Assembly (NCBI GenBank): GCA_041987205.1
Contig: JBHIWX010000040.1
Location: forward strand, 1 to 34,367
DNA length: 34,367 nt
Direction: 5' to 3'
Origin: BOKV01 sp041987205
GTDB lineage: Bacteria > Pseudomonadota > Alphaproteobacteria > Rhizobiales > Rhizobiaceae
Below are positions 7,478 to 15,656 of the stretch, in pieces. The position numbers and the translations under genes are program-made. Position 1 is the first letter of the stretch, and the number at the start of each line of letters is the position of its first letter. Below the pieces are notes generated by a model. It was given only the letters and a program-made list of their open reading frames with translations. It made no database searches and had not been told where the DNA came from.

Positions 7478-8428
7478 TCACGTCGCAAACAGCAGACAGA
7501 CATAGGCCGCGTAGATGACGAGCATGGCCGTGGCGAGCTTGCGGCCGATGACGACGCCGAATTTCGCGAACGCCGCGATCAGCAGCGCGGCGGCCAGCAT
7601 CACCCACATGTCGATCCGGATGATGTGGTCGACGACCGGCACCGACACGGCAGTACCCGTCGCTCCCATGATCAGGCCGATATTGAAGATGTTGGAGCCG
7701 ACGACATTGCCGAGTGCGACCGAGGAATGGTTGCGCATCACGGCGAGCAGGCTGGCGGCGACCTCCGGCAGCGAGGTGCCGATACCGACGATCGTCAGCC
7801 CGATCACTTCCTGCGGCACGCCGAGGCGTGTCGCGATCGCCGAGGCGCCACGCACCGTCAGATCGGCGCCGAAGGGAAGGGCGATCAGTCCGCCGATCAG
7901 CATGGCGGCGATGAGCAGTGTGGAGGCCGGCGCCTTGCCGATCTCGCCGGCATAGTCGTGCGATTCCCGTTTGGCGCGGCGGTGCTTGCGGGCGGCGCGG
8001 AACTGGTCGAACAGGAACAGGGCGAGCATGATCAGCAGGATCAGGCCGTCGCCCCGGCTCAGCACCCCGTCGGCGAGCGTGACCATGAAAACCACGGTGA
8101 TCGCCACCATCACCGCGAGGTTGCGGCCGATGCCGCTCTCGCGGCACGGCGTGGGCCGGATCAGCGAAGGCACTGCCAGCACCAGCATGACATTGGCGAG
8201 GTTGGAGCCGATCACATTGCCGATGGCGATCCCGCCGGCCCCGGCAAGCGCAGCCTTGAACGAGACCATCAGTTCCGGCGCGGAGGTACCCATCGCCACG
8301 ATGGTCAGTCCGATCACGAGCGGGGGAACATGCAGCCTTTCGGCCACCCCGACCGCGCCGCGAATGAGGATATCGCCGCCGACGAACAGAATGGCCAGCC
8401 CGGCGATGAGAAGCAGGAGGTCGATCAT
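7478..8428 (-). CDS. Calcium/sodium antiporter (CaCA family, YrbG-like)
   Basis: This is a 316-aa inner-membrane cation exchanger with about ten hydrophobic segments. The two inverted alpha-repeats of the family are evident: AMGTSAPELMVSF with GNVIGSNLANV in the first half, and GIGTSLPEVAASL with GNVVGSNIFNI in the second. A basic cytoplasmic loop (AARKHRRAKRESHD) separates the halves. The ATG at 8428 starts directly with a membrane segment (MIDLLLLIAGLAILFVGG); the open frame to 8590 adds a proline/arginine-rich stretch not seen in the family. Ca2+ specificity is inferred from family only. Confidence 0.93.
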   Translation of the reverse strand: MIDLLLLIAGLAILFVGGDILIRGAVGVAERLHVPPLVIGLTIVAMGTSAPELMVSFKAALAGAGGIAIGNVIGSNLANVMLVLAVPSLIRPTPCRESGIGRNLAVMVAITVVFMVTLADGVLSRGDGLILLIMLALFLFDQFRAARKHRRAKRESHDYAGEIGKAPASTLLIAAMLIGGLIALPFGADLTVRGASAIATRLGVPQEVIGLTIVGIGTSLPEVAASLLAVMRNHSSVALGNVVGSNIFNIGLIMGATGTAVSVPVVDHIIRIDMWVMLAAALLIAAFAKFGVVIGRKLATAMLVIYAAYVCLLFAT

Positions 8429-8780
8429 GTTGCCTTTGCTGACCGCGTCTTGCCGCAGGCGGTACATTGGAGTGACCGCAGGCGGGCGCGGTAACGTGCG
8501 GGTTTTACGACTATATAAAGACGGCCGGGCGAATTGGAAGACCGCGCGCACCGGCCTTCGCCCGGCGATCTTTACCTTTGGCGGCCCCAAAGATTAACGG
8601 CGCCACAAAACCTCCCCAATTCGTCACGGCTTCGCCTTGTTTCTTCAAGGAGCGGGCCACATTCGCCCGCTACCTTCGGAGCGTGCGGCTGAGGGACTTG
8701 GTGCGGTCGGTTTTTGGGGCCGATCGCGTACGGGGACACGGATGGTGAGCTTTCGTTAACCGTCCGGCAAGGAGTCTTGA
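8429..8780. promoter_or_regulatory. Divergent promoter region, antiporter and porin
   Basis: This 352-bp gap separates the leftward antiporter from the rightward outer-membrane protein. No small gene is convincing. CTATATAAAG at 8511-8520 could serve as a minus-strand -10 box (TTATAT, with TCTTCC about 18 nt upstream as a weak -35). AAGGAG at 8769-8774 is the porin ribosome binding site. The promoter assignment is tentative. Confidence 0.35.
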
Positions 8781-9479
8781 ATGACCATGTCGAGGATCAT
8801 GAGTAACGCGTATCTTCACTTCCGGGCAGGCGCTGCGTGTGTCGCAATCGCCGTTGCCTTCACCATCGCCACGCCATCCGCGCGTGCCGCCGATATCGTC
8901 GATGACTATTCCTCGCCCGAGCCGCCGGCCATTCAGCCGGTCGCCGGCAGCTATCTGTGGACCGGTCCGTATATCGGCGTCTATGGCGGCTACAAATCGC
9001 TCAGCGCCGCCGTGTCGGGATCGCTGCCGGACGTCGACAGCATCGACGGCCTGGCTGGCGGTGTCTATGGCGGCTACAACTACCAGCTCTCGCCGAGCTG
9101 GGTCGCCGGCGTCGAGGGCACGCTCGGCCTGTCGGGCGCTGACCACACATTCGGCGGCGTAAGCGTCGACCAGGACTGGGAAGCCTCTCTGCGGGGCCGC
9201 ATGGGCTATGCCTTCGAGAATTCCATGATCTACGGCCTGGCCGGCGTGGCCGGCAGCGACGTCAATGTCTCGACGTCGACCGCCAAGGACAGCAACGTCC
9301 TGCTCGGCTGGCAGATCGGTGCGGGCATCGAAACCCAGCTCACCCAGGAAATCACCGGCCGTATCGAGTACGACTACACCGACCTGAAGGAACGGGGCTA
9401 TTCGCTCGGCGCCGCAGGTTCGCCCGATATCGGCCTTAGCGGCCATTCGCTTAAGGTCGGCGTCGGCTTCAAGTTCTAG
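8781..9479 (+). CDS. Outer-membrane beta-barrel protein, Omp25/Omp31 family
   Basis: The product is 232 aa. An N-terminal signal peptide ends near SARAAD. The sequence then has the family's WTGPYIGVYGGYK opening strand, alternating glycine/aromatic strands (GVYGGYNYQLSPSWVAGVEG, SLRGRMGYAF, IYGLAGVAG, GRIEYDYTDL) and a C-terminal aromatic terminus (LKVGVGFKF) suited to BAM recognition. Such eight-stranded barrels are abundant surface proteins in Hyphomicrobiales. AAGGAG sits 6-7 nt before the ATG. The downstream gene is convergent and the 41-bp gap shows no strong terminator. Confidence 0.93.
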   Translation: MTMSRIMSNAYLHFRAGAACVAIAVAFTIATPSARAADIVDDYSSPEPPAIQPVAGSYLWTGPYIGVYGGYKSLSAAVSGSLPDVDSIDGLAGGVYGGYNYQLSPSWVAGVEGTLGLSGADHTFGGVSVDQDWEASLRGRMGYAFENSMIYGLAGVAGSDVNVSTSTAKDSNVLLGWQIGAGIETQLTQEITGRIEYDYTDLKERGYSLGAAGSPDIGLSGHSLKVGVGFKF

Positions 9480-9520
9480 AGAATTTCAGGTTCGCACAAA
9501 CATCGGGCGGCGGCGGCGCC

Positions 9521-10372
9521 TCAGCCGTTGTCGCCGCCGATGATGTCGCCCAGCGTGCCGAGCACGGAGCCTTCGCCCTTGTCGCGGCCGCCGCCCTGCG
9601 GTGCGGCTGCAAGCATGCGTCCGGCCAGCCGCGAGAAGGGCAGGGACTGGATCCAAACCTTGCCCGGCCCCGTCAGACGAGCGAAGAACACGCCTTCACC
9701 GCCGAAGATCATCGACTTGATCGAGCCGGCGCGCACCAGGTCGAAATCGATGTCGCCGGTGAACGCCGCCACGCAGCCCGTGTCGACATGCAGTTCCTCG
9801 CCGGGTCCCAGCGTGCGCTCGGTCGTCGTGCCACCGACATGGACGAACACCCAGCCGTCGCCCTCCAGCGACTGCATGATGAAGCCCTCGCCGCCGAACA
9901 GCCCTGTCATGATGCGCCGCTGGAAGAAAACCGACAGCGACACGCCCTTGGCGGCGCACAGGAAGGCATCCTTCTGGCAGACCAGCCTGCCGCCCAGCTC
10001 GTCGAGCTTGATTGCCAGGACATGGCCCGGATAGGGCGCGGCAAAACCGACCCGCGCCTTGCCGTCGCCATGATGGGTGAAGACGGTGGTGAACAGGCTC
10101 TCGCCGGTCACCAGGCGCTTGCCCGCGCCGACCAGCATGTCGAACAGCCCGCCGGACTGCTTCGAGCCGTCGCCGAACACCGAGGTCATCTCGATGTCGG
10201 GATCCTTGAACATCATGGAGCCTGCTTCAGCGACCGCGGATTCACCCGGGTCCAGCTCGATCTCAACGAACTGCATTTCGAGGCCTTTGATCTCGAAATC
10301 GATGTCGTCGGCGACGCCGCTCGAACGCTCATGGCGCGCGGCCGGAATGGACGGAACGCTTCCGAAGACCAT
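9521..10372 (-). CDS. TIGR00266/AIM24-family protein
   Basis: The product is 283 aa and of family length. The family is widespread and of uncertain function, with a double beta-sandwich related to mitochondrial AIM24. Visible family features are FEIKGLEMQFVEIELDPGESAVAEAGSM... (opening), the central GGEGFIMQSLEGDGWVFVHVGG, and IFGGEGVFFARLTGPGKVWIQSLPF. Two ATGs are tandem (10375, 10372); the second has better spacing from AGGAGG. The open frame extends upstream to 10618, but only by antisense sequence over the next gene. It lies 43 bp downstream of the secreted gene at 10416-10865 on the same strand. Confidence 0.9.
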   Translation of the reverse strand: MVFGSVPSIPAARHERSSGVADDIDFEIKGLEMQFVEIELDPGESAVAEAGSMMFKDPDIEMTSVFGDGSKQSGGLFDMLVGAGKRLVTGESLFTTVFTHHGDGKARVGFAAPYPGHVLAIKLDELGGRLVCQKDAFLCAAKGVSLSVFFQRRIMTGLFGGEGFIMQSLEGDGWVFVHVGGTTTERTLGPGEELHVDTGCVAAFTGDIDFDLVRAGSIKSMIFGGEGVFFARLTGPGKVWIQSLPFSRLAGRMLAAAPQGGGRDKGEGSVLGTLGDIIGGDNG

Positions 10373-10415
10373 CATGTCCTCCTGGAGAAAGGTTGACCGT
10401 GAACTGCGTTGGGAA

Positions 10416-10865
10416 CTAGCGCCGGAGCACTCGGCAATGGCCGTTATAGACGCGCCACGGGTCGTAGCCCGGCAGGCAGAATTCCACCTTGTAGCCGGTG
10501 CCGGCGAGCCCCATGCCGCGCTCGATGCGGTAATAGACCGTGTGCGGCTTGCCGTTTGACAGCCAGGCGCGGCCCTTGCAGTAGCGCCGGTCGATCGGAT
10601 TCGGCCCGAAGGATTCAATGGCGCGCTCGCTTTCGTAGTCGATCGAATTGATCGAGATGCCGCGGTAGAAGGTCACCCGGTCCGCCCAGTTGAAATTCTG
10701 GATGATGCGCGCCTTCACCGAACCGTTGGAGCAGCCGGGAAAGGTCTGGAACATCGCCTGGAAATAGCCCGGCAGGTAGCCGCCGGAATAGGCGCCCGTA
10801 TAGGCCGACACGGTGGCCGGCGTCGCGGCCAGCACTGCAATCGCGGCTGTCAGGATTTTCCACAT
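10416..10865 (-). CDS. Secreted protein of unknown function
   Basis: The product is 149 aa with a short signal peptide (about residues 1-21, ending TVSA). The mature part is aromatic- and Gly-rich at first (YTGAYSGGYLPGYFQAMF) and carries four cysteines (PGCSNG, RYCKGR, EFCLPG, GHCRVL), which suggests two disulfides in the periplasm. The WLSNGKPHTVYYRIERGMG segment looks like a compact beta domain. Codon use is like the neighbours. I do not recognise the family. The weak purine tract upstream leaves the start moderately sure, but the signal peptide supports it. Confidence 0.75.
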   Translation of the reverse strand: MWKILTAAIAVLAATPATVSAYTGAYSGGYLPGYFQAMFQTFPGCSNGSVKARIIQNFNWADRVTFYRGISINSIDYESERAIESFGPNPIDRRYCKGRAWLSNGKPHTVYYRIERGMGLAGTGYKVEFCLPGYDPWRVYNGHCRVLRR

Positions 10866-10996
10866 GATCGTCGATCTCGCTTTTGTCGGGTTGGCCCGTG
10901 CCCTTGCGCGGGGATTCGCCGCTGGCCGGCAGGATTGCCGGATTTGACGACAGGGTCAAGAAATCCGGGTGCCGGTGGCCGCGATTCGGGATGCGG

Positions 10997-11851
10997 CTAT
11001 TCCGCCGTCAGCCGTTCGTAGCGCCACGTCGCTTTCGGTGAACGACCGAGCAGGCGCACCAGTTCCGGCATGATCGCGTTCATCTCGCTTTCGAGCACGA
11101 AGGGCGGGTTCTTCACGATGAGCCCGCTGCCATGAAGCCCGTCGCCCGTCCCGGCACCGGCCGGCTCGATATCGAGCTCGATGCGCACGAGATCGGGCGG
11201 ACCGGAACGTTTCAGTTCCTCGGCGAAGGCTTCGGCGCCGTTATTGCGCTTGATCGGATACCACAGGCAGAAAATGCCGCCCGGCCAGCGTTTGTGGCCC
11301 TTGGCGAGCGCATCGGCCAGGCGCGCGAATTCGCCTTCCTTCTCGAAGGGCGGGTCGATCAGCACCAGCCCGCGCTTTTCCTTGGGCGGCAGATGCGCGC
11401 CGGGCACCAGCCAGCCGTCGAGCAGTGTTGCGCGCGCATGGAAGTCGCCGGCCAGCAACTGGGCCAGCGCGGCATGCTCGTCCTCGTGCAGTTCGAGCGC
11501 CGAAAGCCGGTCCTGGTTGCGCAGGAGCTGGCGCGTGATCAGCGGCGAACCTGGATAGGCAACAAGCTGGCCGTCCCGCAAATGGGCGCGCACGATGTCG
11601 AGATAGGGCGCCAGCAGCGCTGCCGCCTCGTCGGTGAGCTTCGCGTCGAGCACCCGCGCGATGCCGACGATCCACTCGCCGGTCTTCGCGGCTTCCATCC
11701 CGGCGAGATCGTACAGCCCGGCGCCGGCATGGGTGTCGATCACCCGGAAGGCGGCGTCCTTGCGCTTGAGGTATTCGATGATGCGGGTCAGCACGGCGTG
11801 CTTCATGACATCGGCGAAATTGCCGGCATGATAGCCGTGACGGTAGTTCAC
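10997..11851 (-). CDS. rlmJ: 23S rRNA (adenine(2030)-N6)-methyltransferase RlmJ
   Basis: RlmJ methylates A2030 of 23S rRNA using SAM. The product is 284 aa, the normal length. The hallmark N-terminus NYRHGYHAGNFADVMKH is complete; motif I lies in DTHAGAGLYDL and the catalytic motif IV is LIDPPFE. Translation begins with GTG, which overlaps the purN stop codon in a GTGA tetranucleotide (11848-11851), implying coupling to purN. It is the last gene of the purM-purN-rlmJ run. Confidence 0.95.
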   Translation of the reverse strand: MNYRHGYHAGNFADVMKHAVLTRIIEYLKRKDAAFRVIDTHAGAGLYDLAGMEAAKTGEWIVGIARVLDAKLTDEAAALLAPYLDIVRAHLRDGQLVAYPGSPLITRQLLRNQDRLSALELHEDEHAALAQLLAGDFHARATLLDGWLVPGAHLPPKEKRGLVLIDPPFEKEGEFARLADALAKGHKRWPGGIFCLWYPIKRNNGAEAFAEELKRSGPPDLVRIELDIEPAGAGTGDGLHGSGLIVKNPPFVLESEMNAIMPELVRLLGRSPKATWRYERLTAE

Positions 11852-12537
11852 TTGTCTTTTCCGCCGATCTGATCGAGCGCCGGCGAGAACAGCGCATCAT
11901 CCGTTTCCGCCTGCTGGGCACCATTGAAGACGACGCTCCCGCCCGAAAGCCGCGCTGCGCCGGAGGCGACCAGCGCCAGCGCGTGGGGATAGAGCCGGTT
12001 TTCCGCCGCCAGCACCCGCGCGGCGAGCGCATCGGCATCGTCGCCCGGCAGGACGGGAACAGCGGCCTGGGCGACGATCGGGCCTTCGTCGACACCCTCG
12101 GTGACGAAATGGACGCTGGCGCCATGCAGCCGCACGCCGGCGGAAAGCGCGCGCTCATGCGTGTCGACGCCGGGAAAGGACGGCAGCAGGCTCGGATGGA
12201 TGTTGAGCATCCGGCCCGTATAGCGCTGCACGAAGCCGCCGGTCAGGATGCGCATGTAGCCGGCAAGGCAGATGAAATCGGGATCGTCTTCGGCAAGTGC
12301 CTTTTCGATGGCGTCTTCATGCGCCTCGCGGCTGTCGAACTCGCGGTGGTCGACCGCATCGGTCGCGATCCCGGCATTTTCCGCGACGGCGAGCGCCTTG
12401 GCCTGCGGGCGATTGGACAAGACGCGAACGATCTTCGCCGGATAGGCCGGGTCCATGGCGGCCTGGATCAGTGCCGTCATGTTGGTGCCGCGCCCGGAGA
12501 CGAGCACCGCTACCTTCTTTCGGCGCTGCGTCGTCAC
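11848..12537 (-). CDS. purN: Phosphoribosylglycinamide formyltransferase (GART)
   Basis: PurN transfers formyl from 10-formyl-THF to GAR in step three of purine synthesis. The product is 229 aa. Signatures are VSGRGTNMTALI (phosphate loop), NIHPSLLPSFPGVDTHERAL with the catalytic Asn and His, and HFVTEGVDEGPIVAQ carrying the catalytic Asp. The GTG start at 12537 overlaps the purM stop in GTGA. An open frame to 12687 exists, but it runs antiparallel to nothing useful and lacks homology. A C-terminal tail of about 15 residues after the conserved core is typical of rhizobial forms. Confidence 0.97.
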   Translation of the reverse strand: MTTQRRKKVAVLVSGRGTNMTALIQAAMDPAYPAKIVRVLSNRPQAKALAVAENAGIATDAVDHREFDSREAHEDAIEKALAEDDPDFICLAGYMRILTGGFVQRYTGRMLNIHPSLLPSFPGVDTHERALSAGVRLHGASVHFVTEGVDEGPIVAQAAVPVLPGDDADALAARVLAAENRLYPHALALVASGAARLSGGSVVFNGAQQAETDDALFSPALDQIGGKDK

Positions 12538-13625
12538 AGCGCCAGCCTTCCACCTGTCACCACGGCTTCGCCGTCGCGGGCGACCAGCGTGCCGAGCTGG
12601 AAGGGGGTCTCCTCCTCGCGGCGCAGGATGTCCATCACCGCATCCGCCTTGTCGGCGGAAACGACCACCACCATGCCGATGCCGCAATTGAAGGTGCGGA
12701 TCATCTCCTTTTCGGCGATGCCGCCCTCGCGTGCCAGCCAGCCGAAGACGGGTGGTACGGGTACGGCCGAAAGGTCGGCATGCGCCGCCAGATGTTTCGG
12801 CAGCACACGCGGCAGGTTCTCGGTCAGCCCGCCGCCCGTGATGTGGGCGAGCGCCTTGACCGCGCCGGTCTCGCGGATCGCCGCCAGCACCGGCTTCACG
12901 TAGATGCGGGTCGGGGTCAGTAGCGCCTGCGCCAGGCTTCCTTCCGATGGGAAAGGGCAGTCGGCATCAAGACTTGCGCCGGATAGTTGAATCACTTTGC
13001 GAACCAGCGAGAAGCCGTTGGAATGCACACCCGAGGACGCAAGCCCGATCAATACGTCGCCTTCAGATATGTCCTTGGACGGCAGCAGCGAACCGCGCTC
13101 GGCCGCGCCCACGGCGAAGCCGGCGAGGTCGTAATCGCCTTCCTGATACATGCCCGGCATTTCCGCCGTCTCGCCGCCGATCAGCGCGCAGCCGGCGATG
13201 CGGCAGCCCTGCGCGATGCCCTTCACGACATCGGTCGCCGCGTCCACCTCGAGTTTGCCGGTGGCGAAATAGTCGAGGAAGAACAGCGGCTCGGCACCCT
13301 GCACGACGAGATCGTTGACGCACATGGCGACGAGGTCGATGCCGACCGTGTCGTGCAGGCCGGCGTCGATGGCGAGCTTCAGCTTGGTGCCGACGCCGTC
13401 ATTGGCAGCGACCAGCACGGGGTCGGTGAACCCGGCCGCCTTAAGATCGAACAACCCGCCGAACCCGCCGATCTCGGTATCCGCGCCCGGCCGCATGGTC
13501 GAGCGCACCGCGGGCTTGATCGCCTCGACCAGCGCATTGCCGGCATCGATGTCGACGCCCGCCTGGGCATAGGTGAGGCCATTGCGCCGGTCTGAAGGTT
13601 CGTCGGGTTCCATGAGGTCCGCCAT
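12534..13625 (-). CDS. purM: Phosphoribosylformylglycinamidine cyclo-ligase
   Basis: PurM (AIR synthetase) closes FGAM to AIR with ATP. The product is 363 aa, about 15 longer at the N-terminus than E. coli PurM. Conserved stretches include TYAQAGVDIDAGNALV, ANDGVGTKLKLAIDAG (ATP/phosphate loop), ALIGGETAEMPGMY, and GLASSGVHSNGFSLVRK. The order purM then purN with a 4-bp overlap is the usual bacterial arrangement. A modest inverted repeat CAAGCG-GATT-CGCTTG sits upstream at 13666-13681. I saw no recognisable purine riboswitch in the short leader. Confidence 0.97.
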   Translation of the reverse strand: MADLMEPDEPSDRRNGLTYAQAGVDIDAGNALVEAIKPAVRSTMRPGADTEIGGFGGLFDLKAAGFTDPVLVAANDGVGTKLKLAIDAGLHDTVGIDLVAMCVNDLVVQGAEPLFFLDYFATGKLEVDAATDVVKGIAQGCRIAGCALIGGETAEMPGMYQEGDYDLAGFAVGAAERGSLLPSKDISEGDVLIGLASSGVHSNGFSLVRKVIQLSGASLDADCPFPSEGSLAQALLTPTRIYVKPVLAAIRETGAVKALAHITGGGLTENLPRVLPKHLAAHADLSAVPVPPVFGWLAREGGIAEKEMIRTFNCGIGMVVVVSADKADAVMDILRREEETPFQLGTLVARDGEAVVTGGRLAL

Positions 13626-13728
13626 GTTGCGTTGCGGCCGGAATATACACCGCCCTTTGTTGCTTCAAGCGGATTCGCTTGGCCGATGGGGCAGGCAAGA
13701 CCGAATGATCCACAGATTAGACGGGATG

Positions 13729-14658
13729 TCAGCGCCGCGTGTCGCGTTCGACGAGCTCGGCATAGAGCGTTTGCAGCCGCTGCATCACCGGGCGCTCGCC
13801 GTTCCCGACCGGTTTGCCGTCGAGGCTCGCGACTGGCGTCAGCCCGCCGAAACTGCCGGTCAGAAACGCCTCGCTCGCGCCGTGGACGTCGACAAGGCTG
13901 AAATTTCGCTCGAAGACGGGAATGGCGTTAGCCCGGCAAAGCTCGATCACATTGTGTCGCGTGACGCCGTTCATGCAGTAGTCGCCGGTCGAGGTCCACA
14001 CCTCGCCGCGACGCACGATGAAGAAATTGCAGGAATTCGTCGTGTTGACGAAGCCGTGCGGGTCGAGCATCAGCCCCTCGTCGGCGCCGGCCTGTTCCGC
14101 CTGCAGGCAGGCGATCACGCAATTCAGCTTGGAATGCGAATTGTATTTCGGGTCCTGCGACATCGGCAGGCCGCGCACCTGCGGCACGGTGGCAAGCCGG
14201 ATGCCCTGCTTGAGTCCGGTCGAGGGCACCGAGTGCTCGATGATGATCACGACCGTCGGCCCCGAGCGCGACAGGGAAGGGTGCTGGAACGGCCGTGCCT
14301 TGACCCCGCGCGTCACCATCAGCCGGCAATGGGCGTCATGCGTCATGCCATTGGCCTCGGCCGTGCGGTTGAGCGCGTCGATCAGTTCCGCCCGGTCCAT
14401 GCCGATGTCGAGCGACACCGCCTTGCAGGATTCGAACAGGCGATCCATGTGCGCGTCGAGAAACGCCCATTTGCCATGGTGCAGGCGCATGCCCTCCCAC
14501 ATGCCGTCGCCCAGCATGAAACCGGAATCATAGACCGAGACCTTCGCCTCTGCACGCGGCACGATATCGCCATTGACGTATATCCTGATGTCGCGATTGC
14601 GCGGATCGTCCTCCGCCTCGTGTGCCGTCTTCTTTGCGTTCCGCCCGTCGTCTTGCAT
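13729..14658 (-). CDS. Class IV (BCAT/D-alanine-type) PLP aminotransferase
   Basis: This is a 309-aa fold-type IV PLP enzyme. The opening IYVNGDIVPRAEAKVSVYDSGFMLGDGMWEGMRLHHGK is the family's small domain; the PLP-binding lysine is expected in YNSHSKLNCVIA, followed by EAFLTGSFGGLTPV near the C-terminus. Members act on branched-chain or D-amino acids or aminodeoxychorismate; the sequence alone does not fix which. An acidic/basic leader of about 23 residues precedes the core. It is divergent from the sulfotransferase-like gene, with 79 bp between starts, suggesting shared regulation. The function is probably not core ilvE biosynthesis, but this is inference. Confidence 0.88.
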   Translation of the reverse strand: MQDDGRNAKKTAHEAEDDPRNRDIRIYVNGDIVPRAEAKVSVYDSGFMLGDGMWEGMRLHHGKWAFLDAHMDRLFESCKAVSLDIGMDRAELIDALNRTAEANGMTHDAHCRLMVTRGVKARPFQHPSLSRSGPTVVIIIEHSVPSTGLKQGIRLATVPQVRGLPMSQDPKYNSHSKLNCVIACLQAEQAGADEGLMLDPHGFVNTTNSCNFFIVRRGEVWTSTGDYCMNGVTRHNVIELCRANAIPVFERNFSLVDVHGASEAFLTGSFGGLTPVASLDGKPVGNGERPVMQRLQTLYAELVERDTRR

Positions 14659-14737
14659 GATAGGATCACCATTTCGCCGCTAGCCTTGGCGGGATTTGAA
14701 TGATCAAGTGGGCCAAGGTCAATCTGGCGAAGCAAAC

Positions 14738-15517
14738 ATGTCTGAAACGAAGATCATTGCCCCCGCGAAGATCGTCGCAATGTGGTCCGGGCCGCGCAAT
14801 CTCTCCACGGCCATGATGCGCTCCTTCGGCTCGCGTCCGGATTGCCGCGCCATGGACGAGCCATTCTACGCCGCCTATCTGGCCGCGACGGGCCTCGACC
14901 ATCCGATGCGCGAGGAAGTCATCGCCGCCGGCGAGACCGATCCGGCGAAGGTGATCGGGCAATGCCTGGCGCCGCCCGAGCCGCCATATAGCCTCGTCTA
15001 CCAGAAGCACATGACCCACCACATGATCGAGGGCTTCGAGCTGGGCTGGATCGGCAAGGTGACCAATGTGTTCCTGATCCGCTCCCCGGCAAAGGTGCTG
15101 GCGAGCTATGCGAAGAAACGCGGCGAGGTGACGCCCGACGATATTGGCGTCACGCGCCAGCGCGAACTGTTCGAACTGGCGATGCGCGCCACGGGCGAGG
15201 CACCGCCAGTGGTCGATTCGGCCGACATATTGCGCACGCCGGAACCGATGTTGCGCGCACTGTGCGAACGCCTGTCGATCCCGTTTCGGCCGGAAATGCT
15301 GAACTGGCCGGCCGGCCGTCGCCCGGAGGATGGCGTTTGGGGCGACCACTGGTATGAGGCCGTCTGGAAATCGACCGGTTTCGGTCCGCCCCGGACCGAA
15401 GAAGACGAGAACGAACCCGAACTGCCGGACCATTTGCGCGAGATTGCCGACGAAGTTGCGCCCGATTACGCCTATATGAGCCGGCACCGGTTGCGCGCAG
15501 GCGCGGCGGATGGCTGA
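14738..15517 (+). CDS. Sulfotransferase-like P-loop protein
   Basis: The product is 259 aa. It has a PAPS-sulfotransferase-type 5' phosphate loop (MWSGPRNLSTAMMRSF near residues 14-29) and the later LIRSPAKVLASYAKKRGE segment, which matches the 3'-phosphate-binding Arg/Ser region (R-x-P) of sulfotransferases. Members can transfer sulfate from PAPS to small hydroxyl compounds or be degenerate; the acceptor is unknown. The ATG at 14738 is preferred over an in-frame TTG at 14696, which adds 14 non-homologous residues. Its divergent partner is a class IV aminotransferase. Confidence 0.8.
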   Translation: MSETKIIAPAKIVAMWSGPRNLSTAMMRSFGSRPDCRAMDEPFYAAYLAATGLDHPMREEVIAAGETDPAKVIGQCLAPPEPPYSLVYQKHMTHHMIEGFELGWIGKVTNVFLIRSPAKVLASYAKKRGEVTPDDIGVTRQRELFELAMRATGEAPPVVDSADILRTPEPMLRALCERLSIPFRPEMLNWPAGRRPEDGVWGDHWYEAVWKSTGFGPPRTEEDENEPELPDHLREIADEVAPDYAYMSRHRLRAGAADG

Positions 15518-15656
15518 AAGCGCGGGCGTCTGTGCTAGGGTCCGCGACAATGCCCGCAACTGGCGAGAAGAATTATTGAAGCGATACCGGATTACATGAC
15601 TTGCCCAGTCACCATGACCTTCCCGGTCACGACGATCCTCTAGGAACGGTGAATCC

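Noticed and set aside
6693..8147. Fusion of the dehydrogenase to a long N-terminal extension
   Set aside because: The extension up to 8147 is out-of-frame sequence of the antiporter on the same strand; SDR homology starts at the ATG at 7454.
8429..8780. Small gene or RNA in the antiporter/porin gap
   Set aside because: Open frames here are extensions of neighbouring frames; no conserved RNA fold or terminator was evident.
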